Both the position numbers and the translations under genes were made by a program. This document shows, piece after piece, positions 25,254 through 33,247 of a stretch of 43,841 bases of DNA (the stretch's first letter is position 1; each line of letters opens with the position of its first letter). The notes below the pieces were generated by a model that was given only the letters and a program-made list of their open reading frames with translations, was not told where the DNA came from and made no database searches. This DNA comes from Myxococcota bacterium (GTDB taxonomy: Bacteria > Myxococcota_A > Polyangia > Palsa-1104 > JAEUJZ01). The DNA lies in NCBI GenBank assembly GCA_025057315.1, contig JANWXW010000074.1:1-43841 (forward strand). The letters run 5' to 3'.

Positions 25254-25919
25254 ATGATGATAGGCTCGCGTGGAATCAGTCTGTCGTTGGTCAGTGTCCT
25301 GGGGGCGCTGCTTTTGGGTCCTGCACGGGCGGAGGCGCACCTGTTTGAATTCTATGTGGATGGCTATGGGGGCGGCCTCTATGGAACGCCACAGATTGCC
25401 GGTTTTCCTCAGCCCAAGCCCGACACGGTGGAGGATTTTTTCCACGACCAGAGCGGCGGGTTGCTCGGCGCCCGCCTCGGCCTGGAGCTCCTACATACGG
25501 ATCTCTATCTTCAGTTTGATCAGTTCTTTAACCGCATGGGCGCGGCCGGCTCGGCACTCCAGCTCATGCTTGGCTGGGACATGTGCCTGGGCAAGCGCAG
25601 CAACAAGGGCCTTTGCGGGCTGCTTGGCGCCTACGGTGGGTTGGTGTTCGGCTTCCCTTACACGCCCCACCCGCCCATCGATCGATCTCAGATCGCCACC
25701 TTCGGGGTCGCTGCCGAGGGCCAGGGCGGGCTAGAGTACCACGTGAACCGGTTTCTGGTGCTGCAGGCTCTGGGCACGGTGGGCTATCATTTCTTGTTTC
25801 GTACCCTGCAGGGCGACGGCATCGTGGTTGCCAATGATGGCAGCGTCAGCTTCCCCACCAGCCATGGCTTCCACCTGATGGCCAAGGTCGGTATCCGCTT
25901 CCATCTGTCGGTGCTATGA
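25254..25919 (+). CDS. Exported protein, probable outer-membrane beta-barrel
   Basis: 221 residues from ATG 25254 (or 25257). The open frame extends to 25068, but that part lies in the divergent gene. A signal peptide (GISLSLVSVLGALLLGPARA then EAH) is followed by alternating hydrophobic/aromatic beta-strand segments (LFEFYVDGYGGGLYGT, LYLQFDQFFNRMG, GFHLMAKVGIRFHLSVL). The last strand ends in a hydrophobic residue near the C-terminus, as barrels do. No known family is recognised. TACCAT (25239-25244) ends 9 nt before the ATG without a Shine-Dalgarno. Confidence 0.7.
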   Translation: MMIGSRGISLSLVSVLGALLLGPARAEAHLFEFYVDGYGGGLYGTPQIAGFPQPKPDTVEDFFHDQSGGLLGARLGLELLHTDLYLQFDQFFNRMGAAGSALQLMLGWDMCLGKRSNKGLCGLLGAYGGLVFGFPYTPHPPIDRSQIATFGVAAEGQGGLEYHVNRFLVLQALGTVGYHFLFRTLQGDGIVVANDGSVSFPTSHGFHLMAKVGIRFHLSVL

Positions 25920-25939
25920 GCGGAGCGCCGGCGCAGGAA

Positions 25940-25956
25940 ATTTGCTTTTGGCAAAT
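25940..25956 (+). terminator. Small AT-rich hairpin after the barrel gene
   Basis: ATTTGC and GCAAAT form a 6-bp stem around TTTTG, 21 bp after the stop. There is no T-run after it, so termination is uncertain. Confidence 0.25.
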
Positions 25957-25977
25957 GAGGGGTCTAGCGTTTGGCTG

Positions 25978-26580
25978 ATGCAGCACCTGTCTGCCGCCAT
26001 CGTAGGCCGGCTCGAGCCGGCTGTTGTGCGCCGGGATCTTGCCACGTGGCGCGAACTGCTCGACCGGCTGGAGTCGCTGTCGCTGCTTATTAGCACCGCC
26101 GAACGAGCGCGGCGTTTGCGGGGGGAATGCGCCGCCCTTCTCGAACGGCTGGCGGAGCTGGCCCGGGCCGGCTATGCGCCCTTGTGCAGCCTACCGCCCG
26201 GCAGCTACATCGCCCCGGAATTCCACCAGCTGGGCCTGGAGGTAAGCGAGCAGATGCGGCGGACGCGGCGGATCATGGACTACTGCCTGCAGATCGAGAC
26301 CCTGGCCTTGCTGCGCGAGCAGGCGGAGGCGGAACGCGAGCACCGGCGAAGGTTCCCTGTAGAGCTGGATCTGCTAGAGGCGCACCGCGAGGTGCTGGCC
26401 GCGCTGTACCCAGACCGGTGGTTGCTTTTGTATGACGGAGCCATCCGCGGCGAGTTCGACACCGCCCAGGAGGCGCTTCAGGCCGGTGAACAGATGCGGG
26501 GCCGGGACGACGAGGGGCGGCCGAGGTTCCTGGTATTCTGCCACCGCAGCCCTGCGCGTCAGGCCGCTCCGCCCCGCTGA
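25978..26580 (+). CDS. Small helical protein of unknown function
   Basis: 200 residues from ATG 25978; a TTG at 25942 would add 12 residues. The sequence is mostly charged helix (LATWRELLDRLESLSLLIST, LREQAEAEREHRRRF) with a final mixed segment, WLLLYDGAIRGEFDTAQEAL, resembling a compact alpha/beta end. There is no signal peptide or membrane helix. It lies just upstream of the sensor kinase on the same strand, a usual place for an accessory protein. I do not recognise the family. Confidence 0.6.
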   Translation: MQHLSAAIVGRLEPAVVRRDLATWRELLDRLESLSLLISTAERARRLRGECAALLERLAELARAGYAPLCSLPPGSYIAPEFHQLGLEVSEQMRRTRRIMDYCLQIETLALLREQAEAEREHRRRFPVELDLLEAHREVLAALYPDRWLLLYDGAIRGEFDTAQEALQAGEQMRGRDDEGRPRFLVFCHRSPARQAAPPR

Positions 26581-26598
26581 AGGGGCTATACTGACGGG

Positions 26599-28131
26599 GT
26601 GGCCTCCCTTGTGCCCCCCTCCATAGCCGCTGCTAAACGCCCGGTGGGCCAGCCTCTGGGGAGCGTAGTGGTGGGTTCTCTGCTGGGCAAACTCCTGGTG
26701 GCGGTGTTGGTTCCGACCGTGGCCACCTTCGCTGGTTTCGGCTTCCTGTGCCACATGGAGGCCGAGCGCGCCCTTGCTGCCGAGTTGGGTCGACGCTTGG
26801 GTGCACTGGCTGCTGCTGCGGCGGCCCAGATCAGCGAGGAGGGGGTGGCGCTGCTTGGGCCGGGGGATGAGAGCAGCCGCACCTATCGCAACCTGCGCCG
26901 CCGTCTGCTGGATCTGCGCGAGGCAACCGGGGTCCAACGCGTGTATGTGTTTGCGGCGGACCACACCGCGCGCGTTGACACCGATGGGGCGGTTATTGGC
27001 GAGCGGCTCTACACTCTTGACAGCAGCCGCGCGGAGCTCAGACTGGTCTTTGGCGGACGCACGGCCTCCTCAATGCTCTTCCGCGGGCGCGATGGCCGCC
27101 TATATATGTCGGGCTTTGCGCCGATTCAATCGGAGCCTGGCCGGGCACCACAGTTTGCTGTGGGCGTAGATGGCAGCGCCTCCCTGTATGCGGACCTGCT
27201 GGCGCTGCGGCGCACGCTGGTGGGCGTTGGCGCACTCGGGGTCCTGGCCATGGTGGTGCTGGCGGTGCTCCTGGGTCGACGTCTGGTGCGGCCGCTGGCG
27301 CAGCTGACGCAAACGGCGCGCCACATCGAGCAGGGCATGCTCGGGCAGCCGGTGCCAGAGCAGCTGCGGCGTGGCCGGGACGAGGTTGCGGTGCTGGCCC
27401 AGGGGATCGAGGAGATGCGCCGCGGGATTGCCGCGCGGGATGAGCGCCTGCAGATGATGCTGTCGGGCATCGCGCACGAGGTGCGCAACCCCCTGGGGGG
27501 CATGGAGCTGTTTTCGGGCCTGCTGCGTGAAGAACTCGCCGCGGAGCAACCCAGTCTCGATGCTGCGCGCAGCTACCTGGAGCGCATCGAACGCGAGATC
27601 CGGCATCTTAAGGCGGTCGTCACTGAGTTCCTGGAATACGCGCGGAGGCCCGCCCCTCACTTCTCGCCCGTGGAGCTGCCGCCTCTTCTAGAGGAAGTGG
27701 CCGAGTGCGTCCGCGGGACCGCCCCGGCTGGCACTGACGTGGTTGTAGAGGCGGAGCCAGTTCCACCATGCTGGGCTGACATCACGCAGCTGCGGCGGGC
27801 GTTGTTAAATCTGACGCACAACGCAGTGCAGGCCTGCGCTGCCTCTCATGGTCCCCATCGGGTCACCTTGGGCTGCCGGGCAGGTGGCGGGGCCGTGCAG
27901 ATTAGCGTCGCGGACACCGGACCGGGTATCCCAGAGGATATTTTGCCCCGCATCTGGGCTCCATTTTTTACCACCCGCCAGCAGGGCACGGGGCTCGGGC
28001 TGGCTTTCGTCCGCGAGATCGTGGCAGATCACGGAGGAAGCATCACGGTGAACACTGGGCCGGGAGGGACCGTCTTCGACCTCTCTCTGCCCGTAGCGCC
28101 TGGCAGGCCGTCGCCTGCCGGGCAGGGGTGA
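26599..28131 (+). CDS. Membrane sensor histidine kinase
   Basis: 510 residues from GTG 26599. Membrane helix 1 is at about 26-50, an extracytoplasmic sensor region at 51-205, helix 2 at 206-226, a HAMP domain next, and the phosphoacceptor His293 lies in [20 protein letters not shown]. The ATPase domain has the N box [11 protein letters not shown]1 DTGPGIPED and G2 GTGLGLAF. It overlaps the response regulator gene as GTGA, and the next ATG is 6 nt on, so the two are coupled. TATACT (26587-26592) ends 6 nt before the GTG. The signal sensed is unknown. Confidence 0.92.
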   Translation: MASLVPPSIAAAKRPVGQPLGSVVVGSLLGKLLVAVLVPTVATFAGFGFLCHMEAERALAAELGRRLGALAAAAAAQISEEGVALLGPGDESSRTYRNLRRRLLDLREATGVQRVYVFAADHTARVDTDGAVIGERLYTLDSSRAELRLVFGGRTASSMLFRGRDGRLYMSGFAPIQSEPGRAPQFAVGVDGSASLYADLLALRRTLVGVGALGVLAMVVLAVLLGRRLVRPLAQLTQTARHIEQGMLGQPVPEQLRRGRDEVAVLAQGIEEMRRGIAARDERLQMMLSGIAHEVRNPLGGMELFSGLLREELAAEQPSLDAARSYLERIEREIRHLKAVVTEFLEYARRPAPHFSPVELPPLLEEVAECVRGTAPAGTDVVVEAEPVPPCWADITQLRRALLNLTHNAVQACAASHGPHRVTLGCRAGGGAVQISVADTGPGIPEDILPRIWAPFFTTRQQGTGLGLAFVREIVADHGGSITVNTGPGGTVFDLSLPVAPGRPSPAGQG

Positions 28132-28136
28132 CCCCG

Positions 28137-29510
28137 ATGGCAGACATCCTCATCATCGATGACAACCTGAGCATGCGGGAGGGGATGGCCGCGGTCATCC
28201 GGCGCATGGGACACGAAGTGCGCACCTATGGCAGCGGCAAGGAAGCGCTGGCGGCGATGGCAAAGAAAGCGGCTGACTTTGTCATCACTGATCTGCGCAT
28301 GGAGGGAATGGATGGGGTAGAGGTGCTGCGGCGGGTGCGCGAGCTGGATCCGGATTGCCCGGTACTCATCGTGACCGCCTATGGCACCGTTGAAGCTGCT
28401 GTGGAGGCGATGAAGCTCGGTGCAATGGACTTTATCACCAAGCCGTTTGCCCCCGAGGAGGTGCGGCTCAAGGTAGAGCGCGCCCTGGAGCTGCGCGCGG
28501 TGCGTCGGGCTGTAGAGCGGCTATCGGCGGAAAACGAGCACCTGCGCAGCATCGACCAAGGCCGCTATGGCGAGATGGTCGGCTCGACCGAGGCCATGCG
28601 CCGGGTCTTTGCAACCATTGAACGGGTCGCTCGCAGCGACACCGCAGTGGCCATCTATGGCGAATCAGGCACGGGCAAAGAGCTGGTAGCGCGTGCCATC
28701 CATATGCGGAGTCCGCGCGCCGGGGGGCCCTTTATCAAGGTCAACTGCGGCGCGCTCGCAGAAAGCCTGCTGGAGTCCGAGCTGTTTGGCCATGAAAAGG
28801 GCGCCTTCACTGGGGCCATCAAGCGCCGGCTCGGGCGGATCGAGCTGGCTGACGGCGGTACGCTGTTCCTGGACGAGATCGGTGAGATCTCGCCCGCCAT
28901 GCAGGTGAAGCTCCTGCGGGTGCTCCAGGAACGAGAGTTTGAACGAGTTGGCGGTGAGCAAACAATTCGCGTGAACATCAGGCTGATATCGGCCACGCAC
29001 CGCGACCTGATGAAGCTCATCGAGAAGGGGCTGTTTCGTGAAGACCTCTTCTACCGCATCCAGGTTGTTCCTATCACCGTGCCGCCGCTGCGGGAGCGCA
29101 AGGCAGACATTCCCGACTTGGTGGCTCATTTCATTCGCCGGCTCGCGCCCCGGGTGAACCCTCAAGTGTCGGGCATCGAGGAGGATGCGCTCATGCGCCT
29201 GCTTGGCTATTCGTGGCCTGGCAACGTGCGCGAGCTGGAAAATGTCATCGAGCAGGCCCTGGTGTTCACCGAGGGGAACAAGATCACGGTCTCGGCGCTG
29301 CCGCCGGTCTTTCGCGGTGCCGCCAGCGAAGGGGCGCTGACAGTGCCGCCGGGGCCGCTGTCTCTGCCCGAGATCCTGGATGACCTAGAGCGACAGCTTA
29401 TCCTAAAGGCCTACGAACAGGCCAAGGGGGTCAAGACCGAAACCGCCCGGCTGCTCGGCATCAAGACGAGCGCCCTCTACTACAAGTTGGAAAAATATGG
29501 CATCGGCTAA
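28137..29510 (+). CDS. NtrC-family sigma-54-dependent response regulator
   Basis: 457 residues from ATG 28137; a GTG at 28128 is also possible. Receiver domain 1-115 has acceptor Asp52 ([12 protein letters not shown]) and Lys102 (TKPF). The AAA+ domain has Walker A GESGTGKE (175-182), the sigma-54 contact loop GAFTGA (222-227), and Walker B GTLFLDE (241-247). The C-terminus is a Fis-type helix-turn-helix ([20 protein letters not shown]). It hydrolyses ATP to open sigma-54 promoters after phosphorylation by the adjacent kinase. A near-perfect -24/-12 promoter lies 63 bp after its stop, making the next gene its likely target. Confidence 0.95.
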   Translation: MADILIIDDNLSMREGMAAVIRRMGHEVRTYGSGKEALAAMAKKAADFVITDLRMEGMDGVEVLRRVRELDPDCPVLIVTAYGTVEAAVEAMKLGAMDFITKPFAPEEVRLKVERALELRAVRRAVERLSAENEHLRSIDQGRYGEMVGSTEAMRRVFATIERVARSDTAVAIYGESGTGKELVARAIHMRSPRAGGPFIKVNCGALAESLLESELFGHEKGAFTGAIKRRLGRIELADGGTLFLDEIGEISPAMQVKLLRVLQEREFERVGGEQTIRVNIRLISATHRDLMKLIEKGLFREDLFYRIQVVPITVPPLRERKADIPDLVAHFIRRLAPRVNPQVSGIEEDALMRLLGYSWPGNVRELENVIEQALVFTEGNKITVSALPPVFRGAASEGALTVPPGPLSLPEILDDLERQLILKAYEQAKGVKTETARLLGIKTSALYYKLEKYGIG

Positions 29511-29511
29511 A

Positions 29512-29536
29512 GGTCCCTCAAAAAACTGAGGGTCCT
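29512..29536 (+). terminator. Hairpin after the response regulator
   Basis: CCCTCA (29515-29520) and TGAGGG (29527-29532) form a 6-bp stem with an AAAAAC loop; flanking GGT and TCC add a partial extension. No T-run follows, so any termination is weak. It would separate the kinase/regulator unit from the sigma-54 promoter. Confidence 0.4.
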
Positions 29537-29573
29537 GCGCCCTGGGTGAGACGGCAGAGGGTTGGTTTATGCA

Positions 29574-29589
29574 TGGCACAGATTTTGCT
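29574..29589 (+). promoter_or_regulatory. Sigma-54 promoter (-24/-12)
   Basis: TGGCAC A GATT TTGCT: TGGCAC (29574-29579) and TTGCT (29585-29589), with exactly 10 nt between GG and GC. This equals the sigma-54 consensus except for A in place of G after TGGCAC. The start would be near 29600, 9 nt before ATG 29609. It sits directly downstream of a sigma-54 activator gene. Confidence 0.75.
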
Positions 29590-29608
29590 AAGATAATGGA
29601 CGAAACCC

Positions 29609-30661
29609 ATGTGGATGTCCCGCATCAGCCAGATCCTGGCTCAGGCCGCCCTGGTGGCTTGGGTGGGGGGACTGGGGTCTGGGCTTCCCGTGGCGGCGCG
29701 GGCGGCGCCGGCGGCCAACCCAGTGCAGGCCCTGGCAGCCGATGTGGCCCGCCGCGAGGTCGAGCTACGTCGGGCTGAGGAGGCTCTGCGGCAGGCCGAG
29801 CGGGAGGCCGAGCGGGAGGCCGCCGACATTGAGAGGCTCAAGGCCCAACCTCCGGGTGTGGCGCGGGATCTACAGCTACAGCAGCGCCTGGCCGATGCGC
29901 AAGAGCGTGCCGAGGGGCTGTCGCGCCGAGCGGCCCAGCTGCGCCAGCAAGCGGCCCAGCTGCGCAGGGCCCGGCAAGATCTCATCCAGGCCTGCGACCG
30001 TCTGCTGTCCGACGGGGCGGTGCAGCTGGGTTCTGTGCAGCGGGTGGAGCTGCTGCGGCTGCGGGCCGTACAAGCCGAGGCGCTGGCAGCCGAGGAGTCC
30101 TGGGTGGGGCTGCAGGCAGCGGTGCGCTCGGCGCAGCGGGTGGAGGAGTCCCAGCCGGATGATCCGCGCCTGCTGCGCGAACGCGCCGACCTGCTCCGCG
30201 ACTCGGCCGACAAGGTGCGCCGCGAGATCCAGCGCATTGAGCAGCGGGTGGAGGAGCTGGCCCGCCGTCGTCGCCTGCGGGAGCGCGCTGCGGCCGTCGA
30301 TGAGGACTTGTTTGCCGAGCAGGTGACCAGCCGTCGCGCCAGCCTCGGCGGTGAGCGAGCTCGTGCTGCGGGTGATGGGGCAGGGAACCGGCCGGAGATC
30401 GCGGCTCCGAGCGATGGTCCTGGCCGCACTTCGGGCACCTCCTCTTCGAGCGGACAGGGGAGCTTCCCCGCCCAGATGCGCAGCGGCCTCGATCCAGCGA
30501 CCATGGACTTGCTCCGGCAAGGTGATGGGAGTGTAGACCCTGAGGTCAAGCTACAAGCGCTGCGCCGCGCACAGGCAGACCTTGAACGCATGGCCGCCGA
30601 GCTGGCCCGCCGAGCCGCCGCGCTCGACCGCCGCTCGAACGAGCTTGGGCAGGGGAAGTAG
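29609..30661 (+). CDS. Secreted coiled-coil protein
   Basis: 350 residues from ATG 29609 (a second ATG at 29615 is possible). The signal peptide (ISQILAQAALVAWVGGLGSG) is followed from about residue 45 to 240 by long charged helices with heptad character (VARREVELRRAEEALRQAER, LARRRRLRERAA). A Ser/Gly-rich linker (GTSSSSGQGS) leads to a final coiled coil (LERMAAELARRAAALDRRSN). No catalytic domain is visible. It is the first gene after the sigma-54 promoter and 33 bp before the barrel gene, so the two may be expressed together as a periplasmic scaffold and outer-membrane partner. Confidence 0.8.
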   Translation: MWMSRISQILAQAALVAWVGGLGSGLPVAARAAPAANPVQALAADVARREVELRRAEEALRQAEREAEREAADIERLKAQPPGVARDLQLQQRLADAQERAEGLSRRAAQLRQQAAQLRRARQDLIQACDRLLSDGAVQLGSVQRVELLRLRAVQAEALAAEESWVGLQAAVRSAQRVEESQPDDPRLLRERADLLRDSADKVRREIQRIEQRVEELARRRRLRERAAAVDEDLFAEQVTSRRASLGGERARAAGDGAGNRPEIAAPSDGPGRTSGTSSSSGQGSFPAQMRSGLDPATMDLLRQGDGSVDPEVKLQALRRAQADLERMAAELARRAAALDRRSNELGQGK

Positions 30662-30694
30662 CCACGTGCAGGCCCCCTTGGGTATGCTGCTCCG

Positions 30695-31762
30695 GTGAAC
30701 CTGCTTCCCGGCATCGCCGCACTGCTTCTGGGTGTCTGTCCTGCGGCGTTGCGGGGTGTGGTCACCGCTGCTGCCGGGCCAGAGTACGACAGCAACGCCA
30801 ACCGCGCGGAGGAGGGAGGCGAGATCCAAGCACAGCCTTCGCCGCTGCTTCGCCTTCAGGCGGGGGGAAGCTTGTGGCACGCCGCCGGGCGACACCGGCT
30901 CCGGCTGGAGGCCATTGCAGGTGGAAAGGTCTTCTTGCTGCCCGCAGCCCAGGACCAGAACGTCGCTGTGATCCAACTCGGCTACGAACAAGGCGTGCAG
31001 CTTGGCCCGCTGCGGCTGGGCGGTGTCCTCGACTACTACGATGCCTTCCAGCAGGCAGCTGGCGGGAGCCTCAGCGCGCGCGATTTCCGCGCGGGCAGCA
31101 CTGGCCTCCGGCTGTCCGGTGCGACCTCGCTGCCCAGGGGCCACAGGCTCGACGGGGCGGTGGATGTAGTCGGCCAGCTCTTTATGTACAAGCCCGACGG
31201 TGCCTACTCCTTCTTCAGCCCGACGCTGCAGGGACGCATCGGCTCGCAGCTGCACGCCGGCGACCCGGATCTCGGCCATGACTTTGACATTGGCCTGCAC
31301 GCGCGGCTCGATTACCGGGGCTACCTCTCCGAACGCCGGGATTTCTTCCTGCAGACGGGCCTGAGCGCCGCTTGGGTTGGTCCCGTGCTCACCCAGGTTG
31401 GCTATACGCTGCAGCTGAACTTGTCCACGATCTCGCTGGAAAGCTACCAGCGTCATTTGCTATCAGCAAAGTTTGCTGTCCGCATACCAGGTGACTTCTA
31501 TCTGACTCTCAAGGGACAGCTCAACCTGCTACAGGCGGCACCCACTCTGTTCGTTCCGGTGCCGACCATCGATGAGGAAAACCGCAGCCTGGTGATGGCA
31601 GACATCGAGCGGCCCTTGCCGCGGGGCCTGGCCATTTTGGCCCGCTACGCGGGCTATTTCAACGTGCCCTGGCTCGGCGGCAACGAGCCGCCCTATCAGC
31701 GGCACACTGTTTACCTCGGCGTCTCCTTCCGCCTTGAGCGCCAGCAAGCCCCAGCCCCCTGA
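30695..31762 (+). CDS. Predicted outer-membrane beta-barrel protein
   Basis: 355 residues from GTG 30695. After a signal (LPGIAALLLGVCPAALRGVV) the sequence alternates polar and hydrophobic residues in strand-like runs (RLRLEAIAGGKVFLL, FFLQTGLSAAWVGPVLTQVG, QRHTVYLGVSFRLERQ), with aromatic girdles, as in 12-14-strand barrels. No plug or enzyme motif is visible. It directly follows the coiled-coil gene. TATGCT (30683-30688) ends 6 nt before the GTG, so it may also have its own leaderless transcript. Confidence 0.75.
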   Translation: MNLLPGIAALLLGVCPAALRGVVTAAAGPEYDSNANRAEEGGEIQAQPSPLLRLQAGGSLWHAAGRHRLRLEAIAGGKVFLLPAAQDQNVAVIQLGYEQGVQLGPLRLGGVLDYYDAFQQAAGGSLSARDFRAGSTGLRLSGATSLPRGHRLDGAVDVVGQLFMYKPDGAYSFFSPTLQGRIGSQLHAGDPDLGHDFDIGLHARLDYRGYLSERRDFFLQTGLSAAWVGPVLTQVGYTLQLNLSTISLESYQRHLLSAKFAVRIPGDFYLTLKGQLNLLQAAPTLFVPVPTIDEENRSLVMADIERPLPRGLAILARYAGYFNVPWLGGNEPPYQRHTVYLGVSFRLERQQAPAP

Positions 31763-31779
31763 TTCCTCTCAGGCGGATC

Positions 31780-31808
31780 TTGTCAGCCCCTAGAAGCTGG
31801 CATACAAG
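31780..31808 (+). promoter_or_regulatory. Predicted promoter for the ECF sigma gene
   Basis: TTGTCA (31780-31785), a 17-nt spacer and TACAAG (31803-31808). The transcript would start near 31815, the first base of the ATG, making it leaderless. Confidence 0.4.
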
Positions 31809-31814
31809 CTATAG

Positions 31815-32468
31815 ATGTCCATGGACGAGCCCCATTGGAGCCTGGACGATCAGGCGCTGGTTGCCGCAGTGATTGCGGAGCGTCCGGGCGCATGGAATGC
31901 GTTTTTTGCGCGCTTTGAGCGGCTCATCATTTCCTGCGTACGCAAGACCTTGGTTCGGCACGGGTTTCCTCCACGGGAGGAGGACATCGAGGATCTGGTG
32001 TCTGCCACCGCACTCAATCTGGTCCGGGACGGCTACTACAAGCTTCGCGCCTTCGATGCGTCCCGCGGCTATCGGCTATCTAGCTGGGTGGGGATGGTGG
32101 CCACCCACACAGCCTTTGATATGCTACGACAGCGTCCAGCTGAGGTGGCCCCCCGGGAGGGGGACAAGGGACCTGCCCAGGAGGTCGTAGCTGAGGGGGT
32201 AGATCCCTCGGAGAGGGTGCTGCGTGCGGAGCAGACGCGCCTGCTGCAGGAGGCCATCGCGAAGCTGTCGCCCACCGAGCAGCTCTTTGTGCGCTACTGC
32301 TTCGAAGATGAGCTGGAACCGGAGCACATTGCGCAGCTTATGCAGATCTCGGTCAACACGGTCTACAGCCGAAAAAACAGGATGCGCGAGAAGCTGCGGC
32401 GCGTGATCGAATCCATGGAACCCCGGGAAGAAGCCCGCGGGAGACCCCGTAACAATCGGCAGGAGTGA
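31815..32468 (+). CDS. ECF-type RNA polymerase sigma factor
   Basis: 217 residues from ATG 31815. Region 2 is visible in EDIEDLVSATALNLVRDGYY and SSWVGMVATHTAFDMLRQ; region 4 in LSPTEQLFVRYCFEDELEPE and HIAQLMQISVNTVYSRKNRM, the promoter -35 recognition helix-turn-helix. Regions 1.1 and 3 are absent, as in ECF sigmas. The linker (about 100-140) is acidic and Pro-rich. The next gene starts 3 bp after its stop and is the natural anti-sigma candidate. Its regulon is not evident; I see no shared -35/-10 pair for it in the window. Confidence 0.88.
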   Translation: MSMDEPHWSLDDQALVAAVIAERPGAWNAFFARFERLIISCVRKTLVRHGFPPREEDIEDLVSATALNLVRDGYYKLRAFDASRGYRLSSWVGMVATHTAFDMLRQRPAEVAPREGDKGPAQEVVAEGVDPSERVLRAEQTRLLQEAIAKLSPTEQLFVRYCFEDELEPEHIAQLMQISVNTVYSRKNRMREKLRRVIESMEPREEARGRPRNNRQE

Positions 32469-32471
32469 TCG

Positions 32472-33110
32472 ATGCCCATCGGATTGGCCCGACACGGCGG
32501 CCTGCCCACCCAGGACCAGAAGGACCCAGTGGACGCGAAGCTCACCTGGTTGCTCCGGCACGGCAGCCGCCTTCCCTCCCTCCCCGACTCTGACGCATCC
32601 CCAGACGAGGTCCTGCTCCGCTATGTAGAGGGCAGCCTGAACCGAGACCTGCATCAGGTGGTCGAGCGCCGGCTGGCAGATGACCACGGGGCACGGTGCC
32701 GGGTATCGCTCCTCAAGAGCGCCTTGGCAGAGAGCGAGGGACCACCTCTGCCAAAGAAAGAAAGAAGCCATATCCTTCTTTATTTTGCGAAAGGCAAGCT
32801 ACACCTCCTTCGCGCCCCGCAGGCTGCCGAATCCCCAACGCCCGGTGGAACTGTTCTGATCGCCATGCCCCAGCTGGGGCCCGGGGCCATCCTTCACCTT
32901 ATGGTCATGGAGGGGGGGGTGGGCGTCCAGGTTCGCGGTCCCGGGGTCACGGGGGTCAGCCTGCGCCACGGCGCGGCCGAGCCCCTACAAGCCCATGCCG
33001 ATGGAGAGGGAGGGTTCCGCTTGGCGGCAGTTGCCCCAGCGCGCTACGAGCTGCGTGTCCACAAGGGCCCTGAGGAGATCCCGCTGGTCCTCGATATCCG
33101 CACCGGCTAG
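32472..33110 (+). CDS. Soluble protein in anti-sigma position
   Basis: 212 residues beginning MPIGLARHGG, 3 bp after the ECF sigma stop. Residues about 45-85 (LLRYVEGSLNRDLHQVVERR followed by LADDHGARCRVSLLKSALA) resemble the helical part of zinc-finger anti-sigma domains, but the HxxxCxxC zinc ligands are not complete. There is no membrane helix, so it would be a cytoplasmic regulator. The C-terminal half is beta-rich (VQVRGPGVTGVSLRH, YELRVHKGPEEIPLVLDIRT). Anti-sigma function is inferred from position only. Confidence 0.6.
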   Translation: MPIGLARHGGLPTQDQKDPVDAKLTWLLRHGSRLPSLPDSDASPDEVLLRYVEGSLNRDLHQVVERRLADDHGARCRVSLLKSALAESEGPPLPKKERSHILLYFAKGKLHLLRAPQAAESPTPGGTVLIAMPQLGPGAILHLMVMEGGVGVQVRGPGVTGVSLRHGAAEPLQAHADGEGGFRLAAVAPARYELRVHKGPEEIPLVLDIRTG

Positions 33111-33201
33111 CGATACCCGGCACGCTCCCTCTTGTCACTGGTGCCCGGATCGCCTACGTTGCAGGGACGCAACGACATGGGTGCACATGACTGCGTGATG
33201 T

Positions 33202-33228
33202 CCTGGCGCCGGGCGCAGCGGCGCCGGG
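33202..33228 (+). other. Stable GC hairpin upstream of purA
   Basis: CCTGGCGCCG and CGGCGCCGGG form a 10-bp stem (one G-U) with a 7-nt loop, ending 19 nt before the purA ATG. No T-run follows, so it may be a weak terminator of the sigma-factor operon or an element affecting purA translation. Confidence 0.45.
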
Positions 33229-33247
33229 TTGCGTGAGCTAGAAGTCC

